Assembly (NCBI RefSeq): GCF_030272615.1
Contig: NC_081410.1
Location: 258,029,533-258,093,532 of the forward strand
Direction: 5' to 3'
DNA from: Cryptomeria japonica
Taxonomy: Eukaryota > Streptophyta > Pinopsida > Cupressales > Cupressaceae
DNA: 64,000 bases
In this document: positions 12,301 to 24,141 of the stretch, one piece after another
Position numbering within the stretch: position 1 is the first letter of the stretch
Layout: each line of letters begins with the position of its first letter
Translations under genes and position numbers: made by a program
Notes under the pieces: model-generated
What the model was told of the DNA's origin: nothing
Database searches by the model: none
What the model saw: only the letters and a program-made list of their open reading frames with translations

Positions 12301-13790
12301 ATTTCTATCCATCCAATCGCAAATAATCCAACATCCTAGATCTACTATCCAATACCTCTTTTTCATCCTTCCATCCCTCCCATTCAATCCTTTGCATACA
12401 TTCTTCATATGTGAAATAGGAATTTATGTCATTTTGTCCATGCTCACCATGATCAATCTTATGTTCGATCCATTTCCTAGATATATATTCATGAAATGCT
12501 TTAGAATCTAAGGTTGTTCCTCTTTAACAATATCTTTTGGTTGGGATGTGTACTCGATCCAAAAAAGAATCACTTATTGTATCTTGATATCGATGTCTTT
12601 TGATTACTATATCTTACACACTTAATTAATTGCCCTAAGTCATTGTGGTTTCTTAGGTGAAGACGTGGCTAGTGAAAAATCTAAAATCCTACTTCAATGC
12701 CACTATAATTATGTAACCAATGTGAGCTTCATTGCTTACAAGCCAATGCATAAAAGAATAAGTGACGAGAGAAAAAAATATCAAAATATCAAAACAAAAG
12801 CATGAGCAAAAAAATAAATATCGAGAAAAGAAAAGAAAAAAATGCATGGAATGCAATATGAAAATGCTTGGCTTTGGGAACATACGAGTAACTCCATCAG
12901 GTCTATGGATGCCTGGCTGGCAATGGAACAATATTCATGAGATTATATAGGTATCTTCATTGGAGCTATGGACACTTGCCGACATCAAGACTCTATCCAA
13001 GATGCTTTTGAAGTCAGGATAACTCGCGTAGCTAGTCACATCGAAATCTAAAGATTACAATGATCATATGAGACAAAATAAACTCACTTGCACACACATA
13101 GGTAATCAAAGACTAAGTACCTTGGTCCAGTTTGGGTTTCTTCTTCCCTTTGGAGTATGTTTCCTAGTCAATAGATATGTTCGGTTGAATTTTTCAAAGG
13201 TTCTAAGTGTGGGTTGGGTGTCTAACTTTGAAATGTTCGGGAACAATTATTCAAGTGGCGCTAGATGTTCTGATGATTTCACACATCACCTTTTTGCAAA
13301 TGGAGACCTCTATACTTGGGGCAAATTTCATCCACTCTATCCTTCTGGTCACATCTCCCATTACCCTTCTTCTACTATCCATCACCCTATTTGCATCCAT
13401 CTTGTTTTTCCATCTTTGATCTTGACAAAGCTAAGGATCTTTATAAGCATCAAGCATCCTCTTTGCTTCAACTTATCCATACCCTCTAGTTCATATCCCT
13501 TATCCTATCTATTCCTTGCTTCCATCATCCATTACTACCTATGATATTATCTATCCATATCTTATCTCCATCCATATCCCTTTTTTTCCATCCTTGATCT
13601 TGATCAAAGCTAAGGACAAAAACAATGCAAAAAAATGGTTTCAAAAAGCTCTTGACATGTCCCTTCATATGGATCACATGTCATTGCCTTACACTATAAA
13701 ATCTCTTAGCTTGGAAACATGTTATCTCATCGCGAGATAGTCCTTGGAAACCAACTCACTTTGATTCATAATAAGCTAGACATTGGGGCA
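9386..13790 (+). other. Interior of the LARD-like element, no gene recognised
   Basis: Short ORFs only. The longest (11,966-12,511) is Pro/Ser/Ile-rich low-complexity sequence with no domain. A short ORF at 9841-10,101 sits in the leader and resembles nothing known. Composition is C/T-rich on the plus strand in 11.3-13.6 kb. Confidence 0.55.
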
Positions 13791-13802
13791 AATAAATACA
13801 TC

Positions 13803-13995
13803 TTGCTTGCAATCCAAAAACATCTCCAAAATCCAAAAAAAAAAATCCTTAAAGTAAAAAAAAAAGGACCTGAAAAAAAATCCTAAAAATTAGAAAAAGT
13901 CTTGAAAAAATCCTAAAAATTAAAAAAATGACCCTAAAAAAAATAGAAAAACATCGAAAAAAATATCGAAAAGAACTAAAAAATAAAAAAAATAA
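13803..13995 (+). repeat. A-rich low-complexity tract
   Basis: Nearly pure A with repeats of AAAAATCCTAAAAATTAG and similar words. It could be slippage-expanded. No function inferred. Confidence 0.6.
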
Positions 13996-14896
13996 TTAAT
14001 TTTTTTTGCAATAAAGTGTCTCGAAGAAATTAAACACTCTAGTAGATATCCAACAAATACGTCAAACAAAGTTAACAAAAGGATAACACTATCCTATCAA
14101 CATCTGCAATCAAACCGATCAAACTGTCTTATCAATCAAATCAAGCAACCGTATCAATCAATCATCTTGTCTTAAATAGGGAAGGGTACACTCAAAACTA
14201 GACAGATCAATCTGACATAGGGTATTCAAATCTTTGAAACTAGACATTATCAACCATCACATCAAGCAATAAAAAACAAAGGCACAAATCAATATGGCTG
14301 TTGGGTTTTGTCTAAGTTAGTCTTTATCTTTTATCAATTGGTGACAGATCATTCCCTATGCAACTCAAGGATGCCCACAAGTGACTAGAGGAGCCAGGAT
14401 GGGGCTGATCTTTTTCTTTGTTTTCTGTTTGTGGTGTGAACCAATGAAGTTCAAAGGAAATGGTACCTTGGGTGTCTATGTTGGTACCTTCATTCGGAAA
14501 GTATCCTATGCAAAAATGAAGTCAAGGATAACTATTCTTGTGAATATCGCACATGCCTTGACCCTTGATGTTACACCCAGAATGGAGGGGTTCACTCCTT
14601 GTCTGCAATGTGTTTGTTTCTGCAATGAGATATCATTCACACTTTGGTTCCTTATACCCTAGTTTACAAAGCTCCATTGATATATAATAAGGCTCAATGA
14701 TGAAAATGTTGCGCTAAAAACTACAGGCACAAGAAGTATTGGTTATGTCTTTTCCAAATTCTTTATCTTATCTATAATTCCATCTCAAATCATTTCCTCA
14801 TATCAACTATGCTATCCACTAATCAATTCTATTTTCAAACATTCTTCACTTCTTACTAATCATTCTTCATTTCATAATACTTCATCAGTCACATTT

Positions 14897-15035
14897 TATA
14901 CAGGATGTGTCCTTCCTGAAACCAGACGTGATCATCTATCTTTGTCTTTTATAGGATGTATCCTTCCTGAAACCAGACGTTTTGATCATCTTTGTCTTAT
15001 ACAGGATGTGTCCTTCCTAAAACTAGACTTGATCT
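14897..15035 (+). repeat. Three tandem units of about 48 nt (AGGATGTGTCCTTCCTGAAACCAGACG core)
   Basis: The core (AC/AT)AGGATGTRTCCTTCCTGAAACCAGACG occurs three times, each followed by a TGATC...TTTGTCT spacer. The third unit is the most diverged. Lies 260 nt upstream of the 3' LTR. Confidence 0.75.
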
Positions 15036-15254
15036 TTATCTAATCAATCAAATCAATCAATCTACAAATCATTCCAACCATCTCTTCTATCCAATCAAAC
15101 CCATTCATGTCATCAAGTTAATCATTCTTTCATCTTTCATCTAACATTCTTCTGTTGAGAGATCATTCATGCCTTTAATGCACAAACAATCTCTCGAGGG
15201 GGCATCTTACCCTATTATTACTGGGGCACGCCGAGGCAAGAATTTTTTAATTTT

Positions 15255-15298
15255 CTTTGAAACAACGTTGTTCCAACATTGTTTCAAAGAGGGGCAAA
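15255..15298 (+). promoter_or_regulatory. Hairpin plus polypurine tract at the 3' LTR border
   Basis: CTTTGAAACAACGTTG (15255-15270) and CAACATTGTTTCAAAG (15274-15289) form a 16-bp stem with one mismatch and a 3-nt loop. The last bases of the stem are the first of the polypurine tract AAAGAGGGGCAAA (15286-15298), which abuts the LTR TG. The tract primes plus-strand DNA synthesis; the role of the stem is unknown. Confidence 0.8.
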
Positions 15299-16532
15299 TG
15301 CAGACACCTAAAAACGTCTCATTAATCTATGCTAATTATTCATCTTATTAATTAAATAATTCTTTAATTATTTAATTAAACTAATTAAATTATTCTAAAT
15401 TAATTTTAATCACATCTCTCCAACATTTCTAATTATTCTATTTCTACGTTATTAATCAATTAATCCTTTAACGTTTGACCACTATGGAGGGGGGGAGGGG
15501 GGTTGTACAGGGCTTCTTGGTTTTGTTCTGGGATGAGTTTGGTCTATTACCATGTATAGGGTGTTGTCACACTGATATCTTTATATGGTTTTTTTGATCA
15601 AAGACTATAACCAAAGGTTTTCTTTGCCTGGTTCTTTCCTGCCGGTATGCCTGTCTAAACCAGGTTTTTGTTAACACTCTTTATATTAATAAATTTTTTC
15701 AGTGGCTTTGCCACTTTTATCACAAATGAAAATTAAATTGTTATTATTTAAATAAATTTAATTTCTAATAATTAAATAATATCTTTAAATTATTTAGTTA
15801 ACTAATTCATCCTTCTAATCCAAATTCCAAATTTCAATTTCATGTTTCGAAAATCCAAATTAAAATTAAAATGAGAATGAAATGTGAATTTCTTGTCAAA
15901 ATCTTGTAGCACATGTTGACATTATAACTCTCACTGACTTTCAGTTTGACTGAGCAATCAATTCAGTCAACTCCTCAATCTATTCTGTCATCTCCCTAGT
16001 TAATTCTTCAATCACCTTTTTCAACTCTCAATCAACTTTTTGGAAAAGAGTAATCAATTTAGTTAAAAGACAAATCATTTCAGTTCACTGATCAATCAAA
16101 TCATTTGATTGATCAATCAGTCCAATCAACTCATCAATCAAATGAGTTAAAATCCCAATCAGTTTTGTCTCAAGCAATCTCAATCATTGATCAATTCAGT
16201 TCCAGAATGAATCTCAACCATCCATTCTCATCCTTTAGAATCTATAAATTCAACATCCATTCTCCCAATTTTTTGAACAACTATCTTCAAAATTATTGTG
16301 CCATCTTTATGCAGGTACTCTAGCGCGATACTAAGAGCCACACAACCATAATGATGAAAAAGAGCAATGGAAGTCATGAATGAAATCAATTGAGGGAATT
16401 TTAATTATGTTTTATTATGTTCAATTGATTTGATTCCATTTTTTATTTATTTGTGGATTATTTAATTAGATTAGGGTATTGGTGGTTTACTTTCCTAAAT
16501 TTGATTAAATATGATTATTTTTCTGTAAAACA
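15299..16532 (+). repeat. 3' LTR of the LARD-like element, with an insert
   Basis: Starts TGCAGACACC and ends GTAAAACA. Matches the 5' LTR except that about 80 bp are replaced by a 245-bp foreign block (about 15,476-15,720), so the two LTRs differ in length. TSD CTTAT follows. Confidence 0.88.
15476..15720 (+). mobile_element. Insert in 3' LTR, resembling an L1-type LINE 3' end
   Basis: Absent from the 5' LTR, so it arrived after the element inserted. It has a G-run start, T-rich body, the segment CCGGTATGCCTGTCTAAACC, and ATTAATAAATTTTTTCAGTGGC followed by GCCACTTTTATC. That small stem near the end recalls plant L1 3' UTRs. No clean duplication was found and some LTR sequence was lost on insertion. 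Confidence 0.5.
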
Positions 16533-16537
16533 CTTAT

Positions 16538-17056
16538 GCCAATGCCATCCAAGTTCTTTTGGATTGCTACTAGATCAACTAATGTTAAATGGTGCTATTG
16601 TGATGTTATCACTTTCTCCTTTGTTGACCTTGTTGGAAATTTGAGTTGTTGTGACTTGTTGTCGTTGACTACTAATTTTACATTAAACACTAACAACCTT
16701 ATGAGAAATTCAATGATGGGGGACCTTTTGCGCGAGATTCACTGAATAACCTCCAAGTTTGAGAAGCCGACTCTTCATACAATTGGGGGAGAAAAGGGGG
16801 AGAAGAAAACTTAAAAAGCTACACTACTTAGGCGATACGCCAAAATATTTTTAGGATATTAGCAGCACATAAAACCCAGATACAAGTAGTTTTAAGGTCC
16901 ATTCAACAATCTACGCTCAACACCATTTGAGAAGATAATTAAACCAAACTCATTCAACATAATATGCCATTCACCATTCATCCAACATATAACAAGTCCT
17001 AAAACATAGTTTAATCCATAGAGTCTCACAACATATATCATAGAAGTTACTAAATT
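16538..17056. other. Non-coding stretch
   Basis: No gene recognised. A purine-rich run, GGGGGAGAAAAGGGGGAGAAG, lies near 16,785 and could be a polypurine tract left by a lost element. Confidence 0.4.
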
Positions 17057-17766
17057 CGAATATAGCACAGACGTTAGTCTATTAAGCTTCAAAAAAAACA
17101 ACCATAAAGGCCATAGGCACAATCTGGTATGTCTGTCCTTCACAAAATTTAATTAACATAAAGGCTTCTTCAATGAGCCAAAGTCTAATAAATTCTCCAA
17201 AGTCTAAACCTCTAAAAAAGCAAAAAAAGGCCTATAAATAGCTTTCGGCCTTCAACAAACAACAAGAAAACATCAGAAAAATCCTAGCAACTGCTTCCGA
17301 TCACTAATCTTCCCTTGTGGCACTCACAGAGATGCATGCAAACGAAAACGACCTTTGATGTTGTTACTCCAACCGTGCCATGGTGACCCCTGCACCTGCC
17401 AAACAAGAAAATTGTGGTGCAAACAACATTCTGGTTCACGAACCATCAAAGAAGACACGCGACAACTCGGGGGAGACCTAAAGTCGAACGCAAAAAGGGA
17501 ACTGGAACATGCAACTCTGAGGCGCCAAGTACCGCTGCTAGCATTATAAAGATGGTGGGGCCAGAAAACATACGCCGAGGAAAAGACCTGCACCACGTGA
17601 CAACTCCACGTTCTCTCAACACAGGACGAGAAAAGCAAGCCACTTAGAGCAACACCGAGACACCACTTGGCATGCACATGAGTGATTGGGAGAGGGGGCC
17701 AAAAATTAAAGGGGCCGAAACTTTACTAAAATGCCGCACATGAACCACTTTGAAAGAATATTAACA
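17057..17766 (+). repeat. LTR-like repeat, copy 1 (with TATA box and primer site)
   Basis: Matches 61,687-62,398 in the same orientation over about 710 bp. It carries a good plant TATA box (CTATAAATA, 17,232-17,240), ends TTAACA, and is followed by TGGCGACTAAATGGGGA (17,772-17,788). The start of that site resembles the Arg-tRNA primer site known from Ogre/Tat elements. This points to the 3' part of a plus-strand 5' LTR. Homology starts at GAATATAGC without a TG border, so the 5' end is truncated or lost. Confidence 0.65.
17232..17240 (+). promoter_or_regulatory. TATA box in LTR-like repeat
   Basis: CTATAAATA in a GGCCTATAAATAGC context, conserved in the second copy at 61,861. Likely core promoter of the parent LTR. 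Confidence 0.6.
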
Positions 17767-17840
17767 TTTCTTGGCGACTAAATGGGGAATTTTGCGTGCG
17801 AAATGTTAGGACCCAAAATTGCTGGTTCAGAGACCAGACT

Positions 17841-19453
17841 TTATAATTGAACACGAAAAAGCAGATCAAAGACCCGTTGCAACGGAAACCAATCATCCTC
17901 AGAGGGTAACACTTGAGTTTCCAGATCCTGGCAATTCTGGTCCAAACAGATCACTTCATCAAATGGCAAGCTCGTTGGTTCATAATGGACCATCTTCAGG
18001 AGTGTGTAGAACTGGGCCAGGGGGTGCAAGAGCCGCTCAACTTCCTCCATTGAAATAGGACTACTAAGGCTTGTAGGAAAGTCCGATCTTGCTGCAACTA
18101 CTCAATTTGGCTCATGACTTGCTCAATCCCTAACATGAAGCCATCTGCAGAAAAGGTGAAGGCAAACCCAGGAACACAAACTTCTCTACACACCGCTTGA
18201 TGTCTGGAACTGAAATCCTCAAGGACTCAAGTGCTGTTGATGCTTGGATGGTTTCTCTATGTTGGTTAATGAAAATTTTGTCCTTCCTGATCAATTTTTT
18301 GCGATCTACAACCCCTTTTCTCTTAATTCATCATCTAAAGAAGCATACAACAACTAAATCAAACTCTGGGCCACGGGGAGCTTAGGACCAATGAAAAGCG
18401 TAATGTTGTCAATAAGAGTGCCCGCTCCAACATAGAGAAATTATGCTTCACCTAGGAACCTCAGCATAGGCTACACCAAAGAATAATACTGCTTAATCTT
18501 CTCCCAATGAGAAACATATAATTCTTCCACGATCGAGGAGAGATCCTGAGGAACTTCCAGAGGGGGAGGAAGATGAGATAAGCACACGATTTCATTGTCC
18601 TTCGCTCTTATCTCATTTTGGATATTTTTACATCTGTCCTACTCATGGGCCACCTGATGTTCCAAAGACAGGATCTTGGTACCTCCATCTTGAAAAGCTT
18701 CTTGAAGTTGTGCTACGTGATCCTGCTCTTGTTGTAAAAATCCCTTTGTATCTTGGAATTTATTATTAGTCTGTTCCAGGTTACTCTGCATCTCACGCGC
18801 TTCTGTTTAAAACTTTTCTCTCTCCTCATAAAGTGTGACCTGTGCCTTGCTCAGCTGCTGAGCGTATTCCTCCTTTAGGCGAACCTCTTCCCACAGCTGA
18901 GCTTGAATCTAGGTAGCATCTCTAGAAGCTGCTTTTAGATGCTGTATCTCTTGCCCCTTCTCTTGCAATTCTTTTAGTGCCACATTCCTCATCGCCTCTT
19001 GCCCTTTCAATTGAGAATTCACGTCGTTCAGGGCGGATTGCAACTTCCCTTTTTCAGAATTGGCTTGAGTTAACAAGCCTTGCAAGCGGTTTATTTCAGT
19101 ACTTCTAGCTTTGTCCTCCTTCCTCTGATTATCCTAAGATTCTCTGAGGTGGATGAGCTCTGCTTGCATTTTGTCGAGGCAAAGAGTTTTCTTGATGAAA
19201 TCCAAAGACACAACCTTCAAATTTTCTTCCATCATTTCTACTTTATCCATTGCCGTAGCGTTGAAGAGATTAACCCCGACAACATGTAGGGTGTAATCAT
19301 TGGGCCTCATTTGGGCCTCCATCTTGTTGACCTTTGGGAACACAGTTGCAAAGAGGAGACTATTATTTTTCTCGCTGAAATGTGTCTACACATGCGATCG
19401 AGTTGGCTTGGCACCATCCTTCTCCTTTGTCTTGTGTACTCGGCTAATCTGTG
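17841..19453 (-). pseudogene. C-terminal part of a large unrecognised ORF, coiled-coil rich
   Basis: Minus strand, mostly the same frame as 33,575-31,091 once the copia at 19,459-31,090 is ignored: the codon broken at the insertion joins in phase. From about 19,340 down to 18,600 the protein is long heptad-rich helix (for example MDKVEMMEENLKVVSLDFIK, INRLQGLLTQANSEKGKLQ, TKILSLEHQV), Glu/Gln/Lys-rich, hence a coiled coil. In-frame stops are scattered, and 18,070-18,380 appears to change frame. It ends 75 bp from the primer-like site after the LTR-like repeat. Function unknown; a retroelement-carried ORF is more likely than a host gene, given the surroundings and lack of visible introns. Confidence 0.6.
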
Positions 19454-19458
19454 TAGAT

Positions 19459-20527
19459 TGTTGGTATTTTGGTATGGTTTTGTCATTGATGTCAACACCT
19501 ACTAAATACACCTACTTTGGAGATCCAGCAACATTCACCGACAAACAGTAAACTGTGCAACAATTACCGTTGTATGATTAATCGGCAGGATATAATGTTC
19601 ATCGGTACCTACAATGACATGGAAGACACTTGGTAATGTCGAAGACATCATGTGGACACTTTATTTGGAAGTAATAATCATTGGTATATTCTTATTTGCC
19701 TATTTGCTTTTACTGACAAATAGGTCAAGGTTATCTAGGGTTACACCAACAGGTTTATCTTTTCCAGATCAGCATGGCACGCTATGGAGATGATTTATTA
19801 TTGTTGTAAATGCATTAAGCCGACATGTTCAATCGGTTATTGCATCGGATATTGTATTGTTTGTAAAATGTTTTTATTGTAATATCTTGTAGAGCCAACC
19901 TACTAAAATTGGTCTTAGGGTATGATATAAATGTAAGATCTTATTTGTAAGATCAAGTGTGGAATGCGAAAAAGATTTAAGAAAAGGTATATGCCAGATA
20001 AAGCAAAGGCATACACGAAGACATCATTTGAAGGTGAAGTTAGGTTTTTGTAGAAGCATATCAACATTACATTGGTACTGAATGTAGCATATGAAGATGC
20101 TATTTTGTGCAGTACATTCTTATTGGATTTAACCATCCAACTATAGTCAGTGTGACTCCCATTTGTGATTGAGCAGTGAGCTCTAGGCTGTTGGCCTTTC
20201 TGCATGTGCAGACCCCTCTTGTACACTTACTATCTGTAGTAGTATCATCTGATTGTGGGTAAGGTTTCCCACCGTGGTTTTTCCCCTTATAGGGTTTCCA
20301 CGTACAAATATTGGTGTCATGTGTTGTAAATGACTTTGTGCTTATGTTTCATGCATTAATTCTTACCGGTATAGCAATTTACTGTCAACACTGTCTACCG
20401 GCATACTTAACTAATTTACCAGTATTAAGCATTTAGTTGGTTAATAAGTTTTTCATTTGAATTTATTAGACAACTGATTCACCACCCCCCCCCCCCCCCC
20501 CCCTCTCAGTTGTCTCTGGGACCTACA
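19459..20527 (+). repeat. 5' LTR of the copia element
   Basis: Starts TGTTGGTATTTTGG and ends GGGACCTACA. A run of 19 C (20,485-20,503) lies near the end, against 8 in the 3' LTR. Long antisense ORFs inside both LTRs are judged non-coding. Confidence 0.95.
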
Positions 20528-20529
20528 AT

Positions 20530-20541
20530 TGGTATCAGAGC
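20530..20541 (+). promoter_or_regulatory. Primer-binding site, initiator Met-tRNA type
   Basis: TGGTATCAGAGC two bases after the 5' LTR; the standard primer site of plant Ty1/copia elements. Confidence 0.95.
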
Positions 20542-20584
20542 CTAGTCCTCTTTTTGCAGAAGTTTAACAACTTGAGGAGATCCA

Positions 20585-21139
20585 ATGTCTACTAATTATT
20601 TCAGAAAGGATAGTCCTAAACTTGATGGAACCAACTATGGGATATGGAAAATCAGAATGGAGACACATCTGAATTGCATTGGTAAAGACATCTGGGAAGT
20701 TACTAAGAATGGTTATACTGCCGTTGTAGCTGGTTAGACTGCTCCCACTACTTTAGCTAAAGATGAAGAAAATGATTGCAAAGCAAGAGAAGCACTCTTG
20801 AGCGCATTATCAGATCAACAAATCATGGGATTATCAGATAGGTCCACTGCAAAAGCTATTTCGGATCATTTGGAAACACTGAATGAAGGGGATTCCACAG
20901 TCAAAATTGCAAAACTTGAAAGCTTCCGAGTCAGGTATGAACATCTGAAAATGGAAGAAGATGAAAGGATTTCTGCTTTTATGGAAAGAGTAAATGAAAT
21001 TGTCTTAGGTATCAAATGTTGTGGAGGAACCTTGAGTGAAGATGAGATTGTTTCAAAAATCTTAAGAGGTTTGCCACCGGCATATAAAATGAAGGTTACT
21101 GCTATAAATGAGTTGAGAACAATCCTAATACATCAGTAA
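20585..21139 (+). pseudogene. Copia gag, N-terminal part
   Basis: Begins MSTNYFRKDSPKLDGTNYGI, the DGTNYxxW start of plant copia gag, followed by the gag-polypeptide helical region (GLSDRSTAKAISDHLETL, ISAFMERVNEIV, ILRGLPPAYK). Gag forms the virus-like particle in the cytoplasm. ATG at 20,585 is chosen as the first start after the primer site. A TAG interrupts near 20,735, and a one-base loss near 21,120-21,125 shifts the frame and ends this segment. Confidence 0.88.
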
Positions 21140-21933
21140 CTAGGGATACATTGATTGGAAAACTTTCAGCCTTTGAAATTGAGGAATTTGGTCCTGTTAC
21201 TACTATAAAAACTGATTTGGCCTTCAAAGCATCAACATCATCTGCTCCATCCTTTGACAAATCAAACTGGAGAGCCTTTTATGCAAGAGAACTTGAAGAA
21301 ACCAGGAAGGAGAATGAAGAGCTTGAAGAACTTGAAGCACTATTTGCAAGAAAAATGCCAAAAGGCGCAATTGGAAGTAAGTATGAAGGTAAAACACCCT
21401 TTAAATGTTTTAACTACAATAAGATTGGTCATATGGCTTCAAGATGCCCTGATAGACATGCTAGACTAAGAGAAGAAGCTAGAAGAACATACAAACCTAA
21501 TCCTGAATATCAGAGATACAGATTTAAGAAAAATAAAGATAAATCTTGTTACATTGCTGATGAAGGTGTGACTGATGATTCTGATGAGGATCCAACAGAC
21601 AATGGATGGGTCTTTGTTGCTATAACAGAAGATCAACTGGTACCTATTGCTCAATCCGTAGAACAAGCCCTAGCAGCTAAAGTTGAATCAAAGGATGAAT
21701 GGATTATTGAATCAGGATGCTCACATCACATGACTGGAGACAAAGGTGAATTCTTGAACTTTCAAGAATACAATGGTGGTTTAGTAAGATTCGGAGATGA
21801 CAAAGCCTGTTCAATCAAAGGTAAGGGTTCAATATCTCTTGATGGTAAACATAACACTGACAATGTCTACTATGTTGAAGGATTAAAACATAATCTTTTA
21901 AGTGTTGGTCAATTAGTTGAGAAAGGTTTTTAG
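21124..21933 (+). pseudogene. Copia gag C-terminus (zinc knuckle) and protease
   Basis: Continues gag in the shifted frame. The knuckle reads CFNYNKIGHMASRC, with the second Cys changed to Tyr, so zinc binding is doubtful. A Lys/Asp-rich linker leads to the protease at WIIESGCSHHMTGD, where the catalytic Asp of the normal DSG triad is Glu. The end, HNLLSVGQLVEKGF, is the usual copia protease-integrase link and is cut by TAG (21,931-21,933). Both changes would disable the polyprotein. Confidence 0.9.
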
Positions 21934-24141
21934 TTACAATTTAAAAATGGAAAATGCAAAATCATGAATAGAACTAGTTTGGAAATTTCAACCGGTAATC
22001 AAACTAGAGGTAATATTTTTCATTTGAATAATAGTGAAAAGGCATGCTTAATTGCACATATAGATGAAAGTTGGCTATGGCATAAAAGACTATGTCATGT
22101 AAATTTTGATTGCATGGTAAAAATCAGTACTTCTAAGGCAGTTAGAGATCTACCTAAAATTGTGAAACCTCAGAATACAATTTGCAAGGAATGTCAATTT
22201 GGAAAACAAGTTAGAGCTAGTTTCAAAAGTATTCCAGAAAAATCCAATAATGCCCTTGATTTAATTCACACTGATTTATGTGGTCTAGCTAGAACTAAAA
22301 GCTTACAAGGTTATAGATATTTCATGCTAATTATTGATGATTATTCTAGAATGTGTTGGGTTACTTTTCTCAGAGAAAAATCAGAAGCACTTGGGAAGTT
22401 CAAGCTACTCAAAGCAATGGTTGAAAATGAAACCGGTAAGAAAATTAAATGTTTAAGATTAGATCAAGGAGGAGAATTCACATCTAAAGATTTTAATGCA
22501 TTCTATGAAGTAAATGGAATCAAAAGACAGTTATCAACACCTCAGACACCACAACAAAATGGAGTTGTTGAAAGAAAAAACAAAACCATTTTGGATGCAG
22601 CAAGAAGTATGTTATCAGAAGCAAATCTACCACATGTATACTGGAGAGAGGCAGTAAGCACTACTGTCTATACATTCAACAAAGTTCACATCAAAGGTGA
22701 AACCGGTAAGACCCCTCATGAACTATGGTTTGGTAATACTCCTACTCTTAAGTATTTCAGAATTTTTGGAAGTAAATGTTATATTAGAAGAGATGAGTAT
22801 ATTGGCAAGTTTGATCCTAGAAGTGATGAAGGAATATTTCTTGGTTATTCATCTAAAAGTAAAGCATATAGATGTTTTAATAAAAGATTACAGAAAATTG
22901 TTGAGAGTACAAATGTAAAGTTTGATGAACAATTCAGAGGAACTTCAAGGTATATAGACTTTGAACTGGAAACAAAAATTATGACAAATATAAATCCACT
23001 GGTACAGAATGATGATCCAGTTACTCCGGTATCATCAAAGGATTCCACAGTAATTGAAGAACAACAACAGAGTAAGACACCCCAGTATGTAAGACTGAAT
23101 CATTCTGAAGATCAGATAATTGGAAGCAAATTTAAAGGAGTCACGACAAGAGGAAGATTGACAAATGAAGAGGTATGTCTTATTTCTCAAATTGAACCAT
23201 TATCTGTCAATGAGGCATGTGAAGATAAATTTTGGATTAAAGCTATGAAAGAAGAATTAGGACAAATTGAGAAAAATAAAAATTGGACATTAGTTCCCCG
23301 GCCTAAAAATAAAAATGTAATTAGAACCAAATGGGTATTTAGAAACAAACTCAATGAAGATGGTAAGGTTGTCAGAAATAAAGCAAGACTAGTGTGTAAG
23401 GGATATTCTCAGAAAGGAGTTGATTACAATGAGACCTTTGCACTGGTAGCCAGAATTGAGGTAGTTAGATTATTCTTGACTTTTGCAGCTCACAAGGATT
23501 ACAAAGTTTATCAAATGGATATTAAATGTGCATTTTTGAAAGGAGATCTTGAAGAGGAAGTCTATATTGAACAACCCAATGGATTTTCCTTGACAGATGA
23601 CAATGATATGGTTTGCAGATTAAGAAAAGCTCTGTATGGATTAAAACAAGCTCCAAGAGCTTGGTATGCAAGATTGGATAAGTATCTTTTAAAGATTGGT
23701 TTTACTAAAGGAAATGCAGATAGCAATTTATATTACAAAGTAACTAATGATGACATCTTGATTATGGAAGTATTTGTTGATGATATAATCTTTGGAGGAG
23801 AAGATCGATTATGCAAAGAATTTTCTCTTGAAATGCAACAAGAAATTGAAATGTCTATGATTGGAGAAATAAAATTCTTTTTAGGATTGCAGATTTTACA
23901 GACTGATAAAGGCATATTTTTGAGTCAATCTAAGTACTTGAAAGAACTACTTAAGAAATTTGGGATGGAGAACTCTAAACCGGTAAGCACACCTATGACT
24001 ACAAATGACAAATTATCTCAAAGGGATGAATCTACACCTATTAATCCAACTAGATACAAATCTATGATAAGAGGTTTACTGTATTTGACACAAACCAGAC
24101 CTGATATTATGAATGCAGTATGTATAGTTTCTAGATTTTAG
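21934..24141 (+). pseudogene. Copia integrase and reverse transcriptase
   Basis: Same frame as the protease. Numbered from Met at 21,964: zinc-binding pre-integrase (LWHKRLCH at 38-45, CKEC at 74-77), then the integrase core with Asp104 (HTDLCG), Asp167 (RLDQGGEF) and Glu203 (NGVVERKN), spaced D-x62-D-x35-E. RT starts near 420 (FWIKAMKEEL) and has MDIKCAFLKG (518-527), ALYGLKQAPRAWY (556-568) and the active-site FVDD (604-607), a tolerated YVDD variant. Catalytic residues survive. TAG at 24,139-24,141 separates RT from RNase H, which continues in frame. Confidence 0.95.

Larger units (their letters stand above)
7921..16537 (+). mobile_element. Complete LTR retrotransposon without recognisable proteins (LARD-like)
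   Basis: Two long direct repeats (7926-8981 and 15299-16532) start TG and end CA, and are flanked by the 5-bp duplication CTTAT (7921-7925 and 16533-16537). A primer-site-like sequence follows the left LTR. A polypurine tract, AAAGAGGGGCAAA, directly precedes the right LTR, giving plus orientation. The 6.3-kb interior has only short, low-complexity ORFs with no gag, protease, RT or integrase, so the element must have depended on proteins from elsewhere. Its polypurine tract and hairpin match those of the Tat element at 33,783-46,789, suggesting Tat-lineage kinship. This fits a large retrotransposon derivative (LARD). Confidence 0.9.

Noticed and set aside
11966-12511. Plus-strand ORF of 181 codons in the LARD-like element
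   Set aside because: Low-complexity Pro/Ser/Ile sequence from a C/T-rich tract; another frame over the same bases is equally open.
19915-20226. Minus-strand ORF of 103 codons in the copia 5' LTR, nearly identical at 30,480-30,803
   Set aside because: It is alike only because LTRs are copies of each other; no domain and no start context. Read as non-coding LTR.
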